Origin: JBCBSK01 sp965250105
GTDB taxonomy: Bacteria; Pseudomonadota; Alphaproteobacteria; Rhizobiales; Tepidamorphaceae
Assembly (NCBI GenBank): GCA_965250105.1
Contig: OZ252290.1
Span: 372,001 to 436,000 of the forward strand
Reading direction: 5' to 3'
Length of the DNA stretch: 64,000 nt
Numbering within the stretch: the stretch's first letter is position 1; each line of letters starts with the position of its first letter. The translations under genes and the position numbers were made by a program. This document shows, one piece after another, positions 49,687-58,212 of the stretch. The notes under the pieces are model-generated. The model was not told the origin of the DNA. It was given only the letters and a program-made list of their open reading frames with translations, and did not search any database.

Positions 49687-52107
49687 TCAGGCGCGCAGAC
49701 GGTCATAGCCCGGATCATAGGGCCCGGTCGGCATGACGCGAGCCGGCACCAGATCGCCGAGAACGTCGATCTCGGCCTCGGTGCCAACATCCGAAAACCC
49801 AGGCTCGACAAAGGCATAGGCCAGGTTCTTGCCAATCCGGTGCCCCCAGTCACCCGACGTCACGGTGCCCACCACCCGGCCGTCATGCATGACCGAGGCG
49901 CCGCCATGGGCGGGCGCATGGGTGCAGTCGACGTCGAGCGTCACCAGCTTGCGGCGCAGGCCCTCGGCAACGCGTTTTTCGAGCGCCGCCTTGCCCACGA
50001 AATCGGCCTTGTCCAGCTTCACGAACCGGTCGAGGCCATGCTCGAAGGGATCGAATTCGGTCAGGATATCGGCCTTCCAGTGCAGAAACCCCTTTTCGAG
50101 CCGCATGCTTTCGACTGCCCGGGCACCGAACAGTTTCAGTCCATGGTCGGCACCCGCCGCGCGCAGCGCCAGATAGGCGGCGTAGAGCTGGTTGTTCGGC
50201 ACATGGATCTCATAGGCCAGTTCACCGGAAAAACTCACCGCCAGAACGACGGCCGGCGCGATGCCGATGAAACAGGTGCGCACCGATAGCCAGGGAAACG
50301 CTTCCTTCGACCAGTCGGCGCGACTGACGGCCGCCATGATGTCGCGCGATTTCGGGCCGGCCAGAACGAGAATGGTGTGCTCATTGGTCAGCGAACGGAC
50401 AGCGACATCCTCATCGGCGCGGATATGGGCGGTCAGCCAGTCCATGTCGTGGAATTCCGACGCCGCCGCGGATCCGTACCAGACCCGGCCGTCAGGCAGG
50501 TTGGCGATGGTGGCCTCGCCCTTGACCATGCCGTGATGGTTCAGAAGATAGCCGAGCCCGACACGGCCTGGCCGCTTGGTCACCCGGCCGCACATCATCC
50601 GGTCGAGAAAGGCGTGCACGTCTTTGCCGGTCAGTTCGAACCGGTTAAAGCCGTTGACCTCGGTCAGCCCGGCATTTTCTGTCAGATTGGCGATCTCGCC
50701 GGCGACGACGTCAAAGGCCTCGTCGAAGCGGAAGGTTAGGCTCGGATGGAAGTCGGGCGCGGGCTTGACGTATTCGATCCGCTCCCAGCCATTGACGATG
50801 GTGAAGGCCGCGCCTTCGGCCGCCAGGACCGGCGTCAGCGGCGTCGTCTTCATGGGCCGGCCGGCCGGGCGATGTTCGTGCGGGAAGTGGAAGCGGAATT
50901 CGTTCTGATAGTCCTCGACGGCCTTCAGCGCGGTCAGTTCCACATTGGCGTGACCGGTGAAGCGGCGCGGATCGATGACCCAGGTGTCGTAGCAGGCCTC
51001 GCCATGCACGATCTGCTGGGCCAACAGCCAGCCATGACCACCGCCCTCGCCGAGCCCGGCGCGCAGCCCGATGATGCAGTAGGCGTTGCGCTTGCCGGGG
51101 ATGGGGCCGACCAGCGGCGCACCGTCGATCGTATAGGTGATCGGCCCGTTGATGACGGTGTGGATGCCGACCTCCATCAGCGCCGGCATGCGCGCGAAGG
51201 CGCCGTCGAGCACGTCCGTCACCCGGTCCAGATCGTCCGGGCAGAGTTCGTTGGAAAAGGCCGGATCGATGCCGTCCATGCCCCAGGTGCGGCAGTCCTG
51301 CTCGTAGAAGCCGACCAGAAGCCCGTCCTTTTCCTGGCGGCAGTAATAGTCCGAGATCGGGCAGCGGATCAGCGGCATGCGGTGGCCGGCCTCGGCGATC
51401 GCCGGGATCGGCTCGGTCAGGAAATACTGGTGCTCCATCGACATCACGGGATGGTGCACGCCCATCATCGCGCCGACCTCGTTAACGCGATAGCCACAGG
51501 CATTGACGACGATATCGCAGTCGATGTCGCCCTTTTCGGTATGCACGGTCCAGGTATCGTCACCATGCTGGGTGAGGCCGGTCACCGGCGTGTGGCGATA
51601 GACCTCGGCGCCGGCCTTGCGCGCCCGGCGCGCCAGCGCCTGGCAGAGCTGGGCCGGATCGATGTCGCCGTCGAGCGGGTCCCACAGGCCGCCGATCAGA
51701 TTGTCGGTCGAGATCAGCGGGTGCCGGCGGGCGCATTCCTCGGCATCGATCACCTCGAAATGGACGTCCATGCCGCGCGCCATGGAGGCGAAATGGCGAT
51801 AGCCCTCCATCTGCGCCTCGGTATTGGTCAGCCGGATGCCGCCATCGGCATGATGATAGTTGATCGGATAGTCGGGATCTTCCGCCAATTCCTTGTAAAG
51901 ATTGATGGAATGGGTCTTGAGGCCGACCATGGTCTGGGTCATGCCGAAATTCGTCACCTGGGCGGCGGAATGCCAGGTCGTGCCGCTGGTGAGTTCGTCG
52001 CGCTCGACCAGAACGACATCGGTCCAGCCTTCGCGCGTCAGATGATACAGCGTCGAACAGCCGGCGATCCCCCCGCCGATGACCACGACCTTGGTGCGCG
52101 TCTTCAT
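49687..52107 (-). CDS. FAD-dependent oxidoreductase with GcvT domain (dimethylglycine/sarcosine dehydrogenase-like), second copy
   Basis: An 806-residue paralogue of the gene at 13674. I chose the ATG at 52107 (MKTRTKVVVIGGGIAG), since upstream starts only add non-homologous residues. The FAD motif is GGGIAG, then SGTTWHSAAQ at the site of covalent FAD in relatives. The central FAO domain is followed by the GcvT part (NLTENAGLTEVNGFNRFELTG to the C-terminal GDLVPARVMPTGPYDPGYDR). It would demethylate an N-methyl amino acid using folate as acceptor. It is divergent from an MttB-like gene, repeating the flavoprotein-MttB association seen at 13674-17614. Confidence 0.88.
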   Translation of the reverse strand: MKTRTKVVVIGGGIAGCSTLYHLTREGWTDVVLVERDELTSGTTWHSAAQVTNFGMTQTMVGLKTHSINLYKELAEDPDYPINYHHADGGIRLTNTEAQMEGYRHFASMARGMDVHFEVIDAEECARRHPLISTDNLIGGLWDPLDGDIDPAQLCQALARRARKAGAEVYRHTPVTGLTQHGDDTWTVHTEKGDIDCDIVVNACGYRVNEVGAMMGVHHPVMSMEHQYFLTEPIPAIAEAGHRMPLIRCPISDYYCRQEKDGLLVGFYEQDCRTWGMDGIDPAFSNELCPDDLDRVTDVLDGAFARMPALMEVGIHTVINGPITYTIDGAPLVGPIPGKRNAYCIIGLRAGLGEGGGHGWLLAQQIVHGEACYDTWVIDPRRFTGHANVELTALKAVEDYQNEFRFHFPHEHRPAGRPMKTTPLTPVLAAEGAAFTIVNGWERIEYVKPAPDFHPSLTFRFDEAFDVVAGEIANLTENAGLTEVNGFNRFELTGKDVHAFLDRMMCGRVTKRPGRVGLGYLLNHHGMVKGEATIANLPDGRVWYGSAAASEFHDMDWLTAHIRADEDVAVRSLTNEHTILVLAGPKSRDIMAAVSRADWSKEAFPWLSVRTCFIGIAPAVVLAVSFSGELAYEIHVPNNQLYAAYLALRAAGADHGLKLFGARAVESMRLEKGFLHWKADILTEFDPFEHGLDRFVKLDKADFVGKAALEKRVAEGLRRKLVTLDVDCTHAPAHGGASVMHDGRVVGTVTSGDWGHRIGKNLAYAFVEPGFSDVGTEAEIDVLGDLVPARVMPTGPYDPGYDRLRA

Positions 52108-52335
52108 GACAACAGCCAATCCCTCGATCAAAAAGACAATGGCCGCAGTGATCCGACCGGCCGCCGGACGGGTCAACACGGACTACGCAGCTTCGAATTC
52201 TTCGGAACGGAGATTTGAAAGCCTCGACGGATCGCGATCCCTCTTGCCGCGGCCCGAAGCGGCATTGCTTTATCGAGCGGACAGAAATATCGCCGCTCGG
52301 CCAACGGGCCGGCCGCCACTTTGAGGACCGAACAA

Positions 52336-53865
52336 GTGTCGACGGAAACGCGCGCAACCGCCGCCAAACGGGGCGGCCGGCGCGAGCGGCTCGCCAAGCG
52401 GGCCGCCAAGCCGGAGGTGAACCCCTGCCCGCCCGGCCAGACCGGCGGGCAATACAAGCCGCTGACCGAGCCGGATCTGCGCGCGGTCTACGCCACCGCG
52501 CTCAGGCTTCTGGAAGAACTCGGCATGGGCGAAGTGCCGGCCCGGCTGGCCGAGACACTGCAGGCCGCCGGCGCGATCGACAATGGCGCGGGGCGGCTTC
52601 TGTTTCCGCGCGCGCTTGTCGAGGACGCGATCGACAAGGCGGCCAAGCGCTTCACGCTGCACGGCCGCGACGAGAGCCGGTCGATCGATGTCGGCGGCGA
52701 GCGGGTCTATTTCGGCACCGGCGGGGCGGCCGTCCAGACGCTCGACATGGATACCGGCCTCTACCGCCCCTCGACGTTGAAGGATCTTCACGATTTCACA
52801 CGGCTGCAGGACACGCTGGCCAATGTCAGCTGGTTCACTCGCTGCTGTGTCGCGACCGATCTCGAAGACAATCGCGATCTCGACGTGAACACCGCCTATG
52901 CACTGCTCAAGAACACGACGAAGCCGGTCGCGACCTCCTTCACGCTGGCCGAATATGTCGCGCCCATCGTCGAGATGTTCGACATCGCCGCCGGCGGCGA
53001 CGGCGCCTTCGCCAAGCGCCCCTTCGTGAAGGCCCATATCAGCCCGGTGATCTCGCCGATGCGCTATGGCGAGGACGCGGTCGACGTGGTCTTCGCCTGT
53101 ATCGAGCACAATATCCCGATCTCCTGCATTACCGCCGCCCAGGCCGGCGCCACCGCGCCCGCGACGCTGGCCGGCTTCCTGGCGCAATCGCTCGCCGAAA
53201 CCCTGGCGAGCCTCGTCATGGTGCATTCGATCAGGCCGGGCTATCCGATGGTGTTCTCCAACTGGCCGCTGGTTATCGATCTGCGCACCGGCGCCTTTGC
53301 CGGCGGCGGCGGCGAGATCGCGGTGTTGAACGCGGCGTCGGCGCAGGTGTCGAACTGGCTCGGCCTGCCGTCGGGTGTCGCGGCATCGATGACCGACGCC
53401 AAGGCCATCGATACCCAGTATGGCGCCGAAAAGGCGATGACGTCGCTGGCCGCCGCGCTGGCCGGCGGCAATCTGATCTATGAAAGTTCCGGCATGACGG
53501 CCTCGCTGCTCGGCGCGAGCTTCGAGGCCTTCGTGCTCGATGACGAGATGCATTCGATGACCTATCGCGCCCTGCGCGGGATCGAGGTTACCGAAGACAA
53601 TCTCGGCTTCGATGCGATCTGCGGCGCGGTCCTCGGGGAAGGCCATTTCCTCGGCGGCGCCCAGACGCTGGCCGCCATGGAACGGGACTATTTCTATCCC
53701 GCTCTGGCCGACCGCGATCCGCCGACGGTGTGGGCCGAGCGCGGCGCGCCGGATGCCTGGTCGCTGGCCCGCGACAAGGCCAAGGCCATTCTCGACAGCC
53801 ACCACCCAGTCTATCTCGACCCGGCGCAGGACGCCGCGATCCGCGACCGGTTCAAGATTTTCTAG
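52336..53865 (+). CDS. MttB-family (trimethylamine methyltransferase-like) protein, third copy
   Basis: A 509-residue MttB/COG5598 homologue without internal stops. I chose GTG 52336 (STETRATAAKRGG) because GAGG lies 10 bp upstream; a TTG at 52321 is possible. Recognisable segments are YATALRLLEELGMGEVPARL, VYFGTGGAAVQTLD, ITAAQAGATAPATLAGFL, and a C-terminal GEGHFLGGAQTLAAMERDYFYP. The basic N-terminus is variable as in the other copies. It is corrinoid-dependent if it acts like characterised relatives. Divergent from the second DMGDH-like gene across 228 bp that hold a GGATCGCGATCC palindrome at 52229-52240. Confidence 0.87.
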   Translation: MSTETRATAAKRGGRRERLAKRAAKPEVNPCPPGQTGGQYKPLTEPDLRAVYATALRLLEELGMGEVPARLAETLQAAGAIDNGAGRLLFPRALVEDAIDKAAKRFTLHGRDESRSIDVGGERVYFGTGGAAVQTLDMDTGLYRPSTLKDLHDFTRLQDTLANVSWFTRCCVATDLEDNRDLDVNTAYALLKNTTKPVATSFTLAEYVAPIVEMFDIAAGGDGAFAKRPFVKAHISPVISPMRYGEDAVDVVFACIEHNIPISCITAAQAGATAPATLAGFLAQSLAETLASLVMVHSIRPGYPMVFSNWPLVIDLRTGAFAGGGGEIAVLNAASAQVSNWLGLPSGVAASMTDAKAIDTQYGAEKAMTSLAAALAGGNLIYESSGMTASLLGASFEAFVLDDEMHSMTYRALRGIEVTEDNLGFDAICGAVLGEGHFLGGAQTLAAMERDYFYPALADRDPPTVWAERGAPDAWSLARDKAKAILDSHHPVYLDPAQDAAIRDRFKIF

Positions 53866-53965
53866 AGCGCTTCCAGCGAAAGCGGGAACCGGTTTCGCGT
53901 TCGGAATTGCCAAAAATCAATGGGTTAGAGCATATCCAGTGAACCTCTGCTCACTGGATATGCTC
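53866..53965. repeat. Composite intergenic repeat with perfect 15-bp inverted repeat
   Basis: The first part (AGCGCTTCCAGCGAAAGCGG, then GAACCGGTTTCGCG) is of a kind I associate with intergenic repeats in Hyphomicrobiales. The second part is GAGCATATCCAGTGA (53928-53942) and its exact complement (53951-53965) around an 8-nt loop. It sits between convergent genes and may serve as a bidirectional terminator. Only one copy was noticed in this window. Confidence 0.6.
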
Positions 53966-54003
53966 CAAAACTCTTAGCGTTCATGGCGGTCAGGAGCCGC
54001 GTC

Positions 54004-54981
54004 TCAGGACGAACCGGGCTCGGGCAGGAGGTGGAAGGCGCCGTCGAGCCAGGGCCATTGCTCGAGCGCCGGCGTGATCGCCCGGTTGCGAATGAGCCGG
54101 CGCATGGTGGTCGCGATCATCGCCGCCATATCGGGCGAGAAATCCTCGGTGGTGAACAGCGAGATGTAGCGGGCGAAGCCCTGCTGCGGGAACCGGTGGA
54201 CGGCGATGCGCGCCTGAAAGCGCCGCGCGCGCAGGACATTCGTCGGCGTCGTGATGGCCCAGCCGCAGCCGGCGGCGACGATGCCAAGGATCGACTGGGT
54301 GCTATCGATCTCGAACCGGTTGGGCAGCGTGATCCTGAGCCGGCGCAGCTGGGCCTCGATCTGCCGGCCGATATATTGCGACGGCGTATAACGCAGGAAG
54401 GGCAGCGTCGTCTCGCCGCCAAGACAATCCTCGGCGGTGACATCGGCCTCGGCCGGCACGGCGACGACGAACGGATCGCGCAGCAGCGGATAGTCGACGA
54501 GATCGGATACCGTATCGGCCGGGCTCGCGAAGATGCCGGCATAGAGCTGGCGCTTGCGCAGGAGGGCGATGATCTCATGGCTCGGCCGTGTATAGAGCCC
54601 GAGCTTGGCGCTCTCCATCCTGCCGGCCAGAATGCTGGCCAGTTCCGGCGCGATCTCGCTCTCGAAATCCTCGATGATGCCGAGGCTGAGATTTTGCGCG
54701 GTGACCAGATTGCCCGACATGGCGTCGAGTTCGGCGGCCCGGATATGTCGCAACGCCTCCTCGATATGGCGCAGGAACGCCGCCCCCGACGCGGTCAGGA
54801 CCATCGGGCGCCTGGAATGGTCGATCAGGCTGACGCCGAGCCGGTCCTCGAGACAACGCAGATGGTGCGAGACCGTCGACACGGACAGGCCCGTATCGGC
54901 CGCCACCGCCTGTATAGAGCCCGACCGGGCCGCCAGTTGAAAGACTTCGAGCCATTTCAAACTGAGCTGCGACCGTTGCAT
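54004..54981 (-). CDS. LysR-family transcriptional regulator
   Basis: A 325-residue LysR protein. I chose the ATG at 54981 (MQRSQLSLKWLEVFQLAARSG); the longer reading adds 20 residues without similarity to the family. The DNA-binding domain has SIQAVAADTGLSVSTVSHHLRCLEDRLGVSLIDHS. The effector domain has YAGIFASPADTVSDLVDYPLL. It converges with the third MttB-like gene and may control the 49687-53865 divergent pair, though its own promoter region with two inverted repeats lies towards the B12 operon. Target unknown. Confidence 0.88.
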   Translation of the reverse strand: MQRSQLSLKWLEVFQLAARSGSIQAVAADTGLSVSTVSHHLRCLEDRLGVSLIDHSRRPMVLTASGAAFLRHIEEALRHIRAAELDAMSGNLVTAQNLSLGIIEDFESEIAPELASILAGRMESAKLGLYTRPSHEIIALLRKRQLYAGIFASPADTVSDLVDYPLLRDPFVVAVPAEADVTAEDCLGGETTLPFLRYTPSQYIGRQIEAQLRRLRITLPNRFEIDSTQSILGIVAAGCGWAITTPTNVLRARRFQARIAVHRFPQQGFARYISLFTTEDFSPDMAAMIATTMRRLIRNRAITPALEQWPWLDGAFHLLPEPGSS

Positions 54982-55064
54982 TCGCCAACTGTTTCCATTG
55001 GTCCCGATCGCGCACCATGCACGACCGCCGCGCGCGGCCATGCTCCGCCGGGATCGTCGGCTCG

Positions 55065-55108
55065 ATCTAGCACATAAGACGGGGCTAGATATTTCATGAT
55101 ATCAAAAT
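55065..55108. promoter_or_regulatory. Inverted repeats upstream of the third LysR gene
   Basis: ATCTAGC (55065-55071) and GCTAGAT (55084-55090) form a 7-12-7 dyad. It is followed by the AT-rich ATTTCATGATATCAAAAT with a central TGATATCA palindrome. Both lie 84-127 bp before the LysR start and may be its autoregulatory site. Confidence 0.35.
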
Positions 55109-55232
55109 TGAGTTCCGATTTCCTCGAAATCTTGTGAGCGCCATGCAGGCCCCCCGCGCTCGGCGATGGCACGCGGCTCCTCCCCGCCGCCGGCGCGATG
55201 CGAGGCCTGAAATCGACCGGGTAAACAATTTC

Positions 55233-55260
55233 TTGACACCTGTTTGACCGGCGCTCTAGC
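55233..55260 (+). promoter_or_regulatory. Candidate sigma70 promoter of the cobalamin operon
   Basis: TTGACA at 55233-55238 and TCTAGC at 55255-55260, 16 bp apart, sit just before the riboswitch. Confidence 0.5.
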
Positions 55261-55264
55261 GTCT

Positions 55265-55452
55265 CGGTCGAACGTGGTTCCCTCCTCGGAGGGATGAAAT
55301 GGGAACACGGTGCGACGCCCTGAAGCGTCTAATCCGTGACTGCCCCCGCAACTGTGAGCGGAGAGCGCAGCCGAGACATGCCACTGGTCCCTTTGGGGCT
55401 GGGAAGGTTCGGCGAGCTAGGACCCGCGAGTCAGGAGACCTGCCCGTTCGGT
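55265..55452 (+). ncRNA. Cobalamin (AdoCbl) riboswitch
   Basis: The conserved core elements appear in order: a TGCCCCCGCAACTGT segment, GCCACTGG at 55380-55387, GGGAAGG at 55401-55407 and GAGTCAGGAGACC at 55428-55440. These are the B12-element signatures. The aptamer precedes a BtuB-like receptor gene by ~175 nt. Downstream, CCTGGATAC/GTATCCAGG (55462-55484) and GCGGTGAC/GTCACCGC (55499-55523) form stem-loops that probably belong to the expression platform. B12 excess should reduce expression of the transport operon. Confidence 0.93.
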
Positions 55453-55625
55453 CACCCAGTCCCTGGATACGGGGTGTATCCAGGCGCGGTCGTCCGTCGC
55501 GGTGACATGTGAAACGTCACCGCGTGGAGCACCGCTCCGGATGGGCGTCGACCTGTCCGATCCTCCGGTCTCCCGCATCGATCAGATCCGCACGTGACCA
55601 TCGCGTGCGTCAGGGGGACCAGATC

Positions 55626-57581
55626 ATGCGTCGTCTTAGCCTTACCGCCAGCGTTGTCGCGCTGAGCGCCACCAGTGTTTTCGCCCAGGATGTCGATCTC
55701 GGCGAAGTGGTCGTCAGTGCCGGCGTCACGCCAATCGAAGAAAACCGGCTCGGCAGTTCCTTCACGGTGATCACCAGCGAACAGCTCGACAACAGCCAAT
55801 ACCGCTATGTCGCCGACGCGCTGCGTCAGGTGCCGGGCCTGGCTGTGTCGCGCACCGGGTCGTTCGGCGGCTTCACCCAAGTGCGCATCCGTGGCTCCGA
55901 AGCCAATGAAGTCCTGGTGCTGATCGACGGTGTCGAGGCGAACGCAGTGTCGGGCGGCGAATTCGACTTTGGCAGTTTCCAGGTCGCCGACATCGAGCGC
56001 ATCGAGGTGTTGCGCGGTCCGCAAAGCGCGTTCTGGGGATCCAACGCGGCGGCCGGCGTGATCAACATCATCACCAAGGGCGGCATCCGCAACGGAATCG
56101 AAACAAGCCTGCGCAGCGAAGTCGGTACCGACGCGACGGTTCTCGGCACCGGCACCATCCGCGGCGGCAACGACATCTTCGATGCCGCGTTCTCGGTCGC
56201 CTATCGTCAAACCGACGGCTTCAATATCTCCAATTTCGGAAATGAAAAGGACGGCGATCAGAACCTGACCCTCAACGGCAAGTTCACCTTCGATGTGACA
56301 TCGGACTTCATCATCGATGGAACGTTTCGCTATGTCACGCGCGACAGCGACACGGATCCGCAGGACTTTACGACGGGCCTGGTGATCGATCGGGACGACT
56401 CAACAGATGTCGATGAGATCTACGGCTCGCTCGGTGGCACACTCACCACCTTCGACGGGCTTTTGACCCACCGCTTCGGTTTTCGCGGCAGCGACGACCA
56501 ACGCACGAATTTCCGGGAGCGTGTGCGATCCTCCGCCAATGAGGGCAATCGCATCAATCTCTACTACAACGCGACCCTCGCTTTCGACACGCCGGCGCTC
56601 GCCAATGCCGAACATCAGTTTTCCGCCGGCTATGAGTTCGAACGCGAGGAGTTCCGCCAACGGCCGCCAGTGTTCTTCCCCTCTCAGCTCGAGACCCAGA
56701 GGCGCGACGTCAACGGCTTCATCGCCGAATATCGCGGCGCTTTTGATGATCGTTACTTCCTCAACGCCGCTATCCGCCATGACGACAATGATGGCTTTGC
56801 CGATGCCACGACCTACAGCATCGACGGCGCCATCCTGTTCCCGTCGACCCAGACGCGGCTGCACGCATCGGTCGGCACCGGCGTCACCAACCCGACCTTC
56901 TTCGAACAGTTCGGCTTCATTCCCGCCCAGTTCGTCGGCAACCCGAACCTGACGCCGGAGGAATCCTTTGGCTGGGATGTCGGCGTTGAACAGGCCTTCT
57001 TCGACGGGCAATTGATCGTCGACGTCACCTATTTCAACCAGGATCTGACCAACGAAATCACGACGGTCCCCGTCGTGGGCGGGCGAACACCGGTCAATCT
57101 CGACGGCACCAGCGAAGGCCAAGGCATCGAGGTGGCGGCCACGCTACAACTCTTCGACCAGCTTTTGGCGACAGCAAGCTACACCTATACCGACGCCACC
57201 GAACCCAATGGCGATCGCGAGGTGCGCCGCCCGGAACATACCGCGAGCCTCAACCTCGCGTACAACTTCCTGGAAAATCGCGCCGGCCTGTTCCTCGACT
57301 TGATTTACAATGGCGATATGCAGGACTTCCAATTCGTCGGCCTCACGCGAAACCGTGTCACGCTCGATGACTATGTCCTGGTCAATATCGGCGGGCACTA
57401 TGACATCACCGATGATGTCCAGCTGTTCGGCCGCATCGAGAACCTCTTCGACGAGCAATATGAAGAAGTCTTCGGCTACAACACCCAAGGCACGACCGCG
57501 TTTCTCGGCGTGAAAGGCACATTCGGAGTGTTCAATGACACGATCACGGATACCGTCGAGCCCCTCTATCGAAAAGAGTGA
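55626..57581 (+). CDS. btuB: TonB-dependent vitamin B12-type outer-membrane receptor
   Basis: A 651-residue outer-membrane barrel with AGGGGGA before ATG 55626. The Sec signal is RRLSLTASVVALSATSVFAQ. A TonB-box-like GEVVVSAG is near the mature start. The plug domain follows (SQYRYVADALRQVPGLAVSRTGSFGG, VLIDGVEAN, RIEVLRGPQSAFWGSNA), then a 22-strand barrel ending FLGVKGTFGVF-like. The compact size and plug sequence fit BtuB. The riboswitch upstream makes corrinoid uptake the most likely function. Confidence 0.9.
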   Translation: MRRLSLTASVVALSATSVFAQDVDLGEVVVSAGVTPIEENRLGSSFTVITSEQLDNSQYRYVADALRQVPGLAVSRTGSFGGFTQVRIRGSEANEVLVLIDGVEANAVSGGEFDFGSFQVADIERIEVLRGPQSAFWGSNAAAGVINIITKGGIRNGIETSLRSEVGTDATVLGTGTIRGGNDIFDAAFSVAYRQTDGFNISNFGNEKDGDQNLTLNGKFTFDVTSDFIIDGTFRYVTRDSDTDPQDFTTGLVIDRDDSTDVDEIYGSLGGTLTTFDGLLTHRFGFRGSDDQRTNFRERVRSSANEGNRINLYYNATLAFDTPALANAEHQFSAGYEFEREEFRQRPPVFFPSQLETQRRDVNGFIAEYRGAFDDRYFLNAAIRHDDNDGFADATTYSIDGAILFPSTQTRLHASVGTGVTNPTFFEQFGFIPAQFVGNPNLTPEESFGWDVGVEQAFFDGQLIVDVTYFNQDLTNEITTVPVVGGRTPVNLDGTSEGQGIEVAATLQLFDQLLATASYTYTDATEPNGDREVRRPEHTASLNLAYNFLENRAGLFLDLIYNGDMQDFQFVGLTRNRVTLDDYVLVNIGGHYDITDDVQLFGRIENLFDEQYEEVFGYNTQGTTAFLGVKGTFGVFNDTITDTVEPLYRKE

Positions 57582-58131
57582 CGACGGTCGCGAAAGCGCC
57601 CATTTCTGGGCCCTGCCGCTTGAGGAAGGCCTACTGGAGGCCTTCCTCACGGATGTCTTCGACAATCACTGGGACGGGATCGTCTTCGGGCCGTTGATCG
57701 AGGGTGCCGCCTATGAATGGAAATGCCCGTCGAAGCCCGAGAAAATCGCGCTCTATGACGGCTATCTGACCATTCATTTCGGCACAGGCGGCCATTTCCA
57801 TCTCTGCATCGGCGACAACAAGGGCAGCGAGGCCCACCCCACGCCGGCCGATCTCCGGAAACGCCGCGCGCCGAGCCAGGCAAGGTTGTTCCGCCGCTTC
57901 GACCGCGACGGCGCACCGATTTCCTGGGGCTTCGAAATGATCAATGGCGACCGGGAACCGATGATCACCATCTTCTTTCCGAGTCCCTTCCTGACCGATG
58001 ACGACCAGATCGCGGACAGCCCGGACTTTTCCCGGCTGACCACCTGGCGCGCCATCGCGCGCGACTGGCTCGGCCGGGAACCGGAAGAGATCGACGAGAC
58101 GGGTAAAGGTTTTGTGGCCTTCAAGCACTGA
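57535..58131 (+). CDS. Conserved protein of unknown function in the B12-uptake operon
   Basis: A 198-residue soluble protein; its start overlaps the receptor gene by 47 bp. Not recognised as a named enzyme. Visible features are an aromatic-rich N-terminal half (FWALPLEEGLLEAFL, HWDGIVFGPLIEGAAYEWKC), a His-containing HFGTGGHFHLCIGDNKG that could bind a metal or cofactor, and a Trp/Asp-rich end. There is no signal peptide or membrane segment, so it is probably cytoplasmic. Its position between receptor and permease genes suggests a role in handling the imported corrinoid. Confidence 0.75.
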   Translation: MTRSRIPSSPSIEKSDDGRESAHFWALPLEEGLLEAFLTDVFDNHWDGIVFGPLIEGAAYEWKCPSKPEKIALYDGYLTIHFGTGGHFHLCIGDNKGSEAHPTPADLRKRRAPSQARLFRRFDRDGAPISWGFEMINGDREPMITIFFPSPFLTDDDQIADSPDFSRLTTWRAIARDWLGREPEEIDETGKGFVAFKH

Positions 58132-58212
58132 TCTCGCGGCCGAGGCGCCTGACCTCCCCGCCCGCCGCCATCGCGTGGCCGGGCGCTGGGCCTTGCGCGG
58201 GGAGCGCGCCGA

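Noticed and set aside
55252..55452. TPP or other riboswitch
   Set aside because: The GCCACTG, GGGAAGG and GAGTCAGGAGACC elements are those of the cobalamin class, and the gene downstream is BtuB-like.
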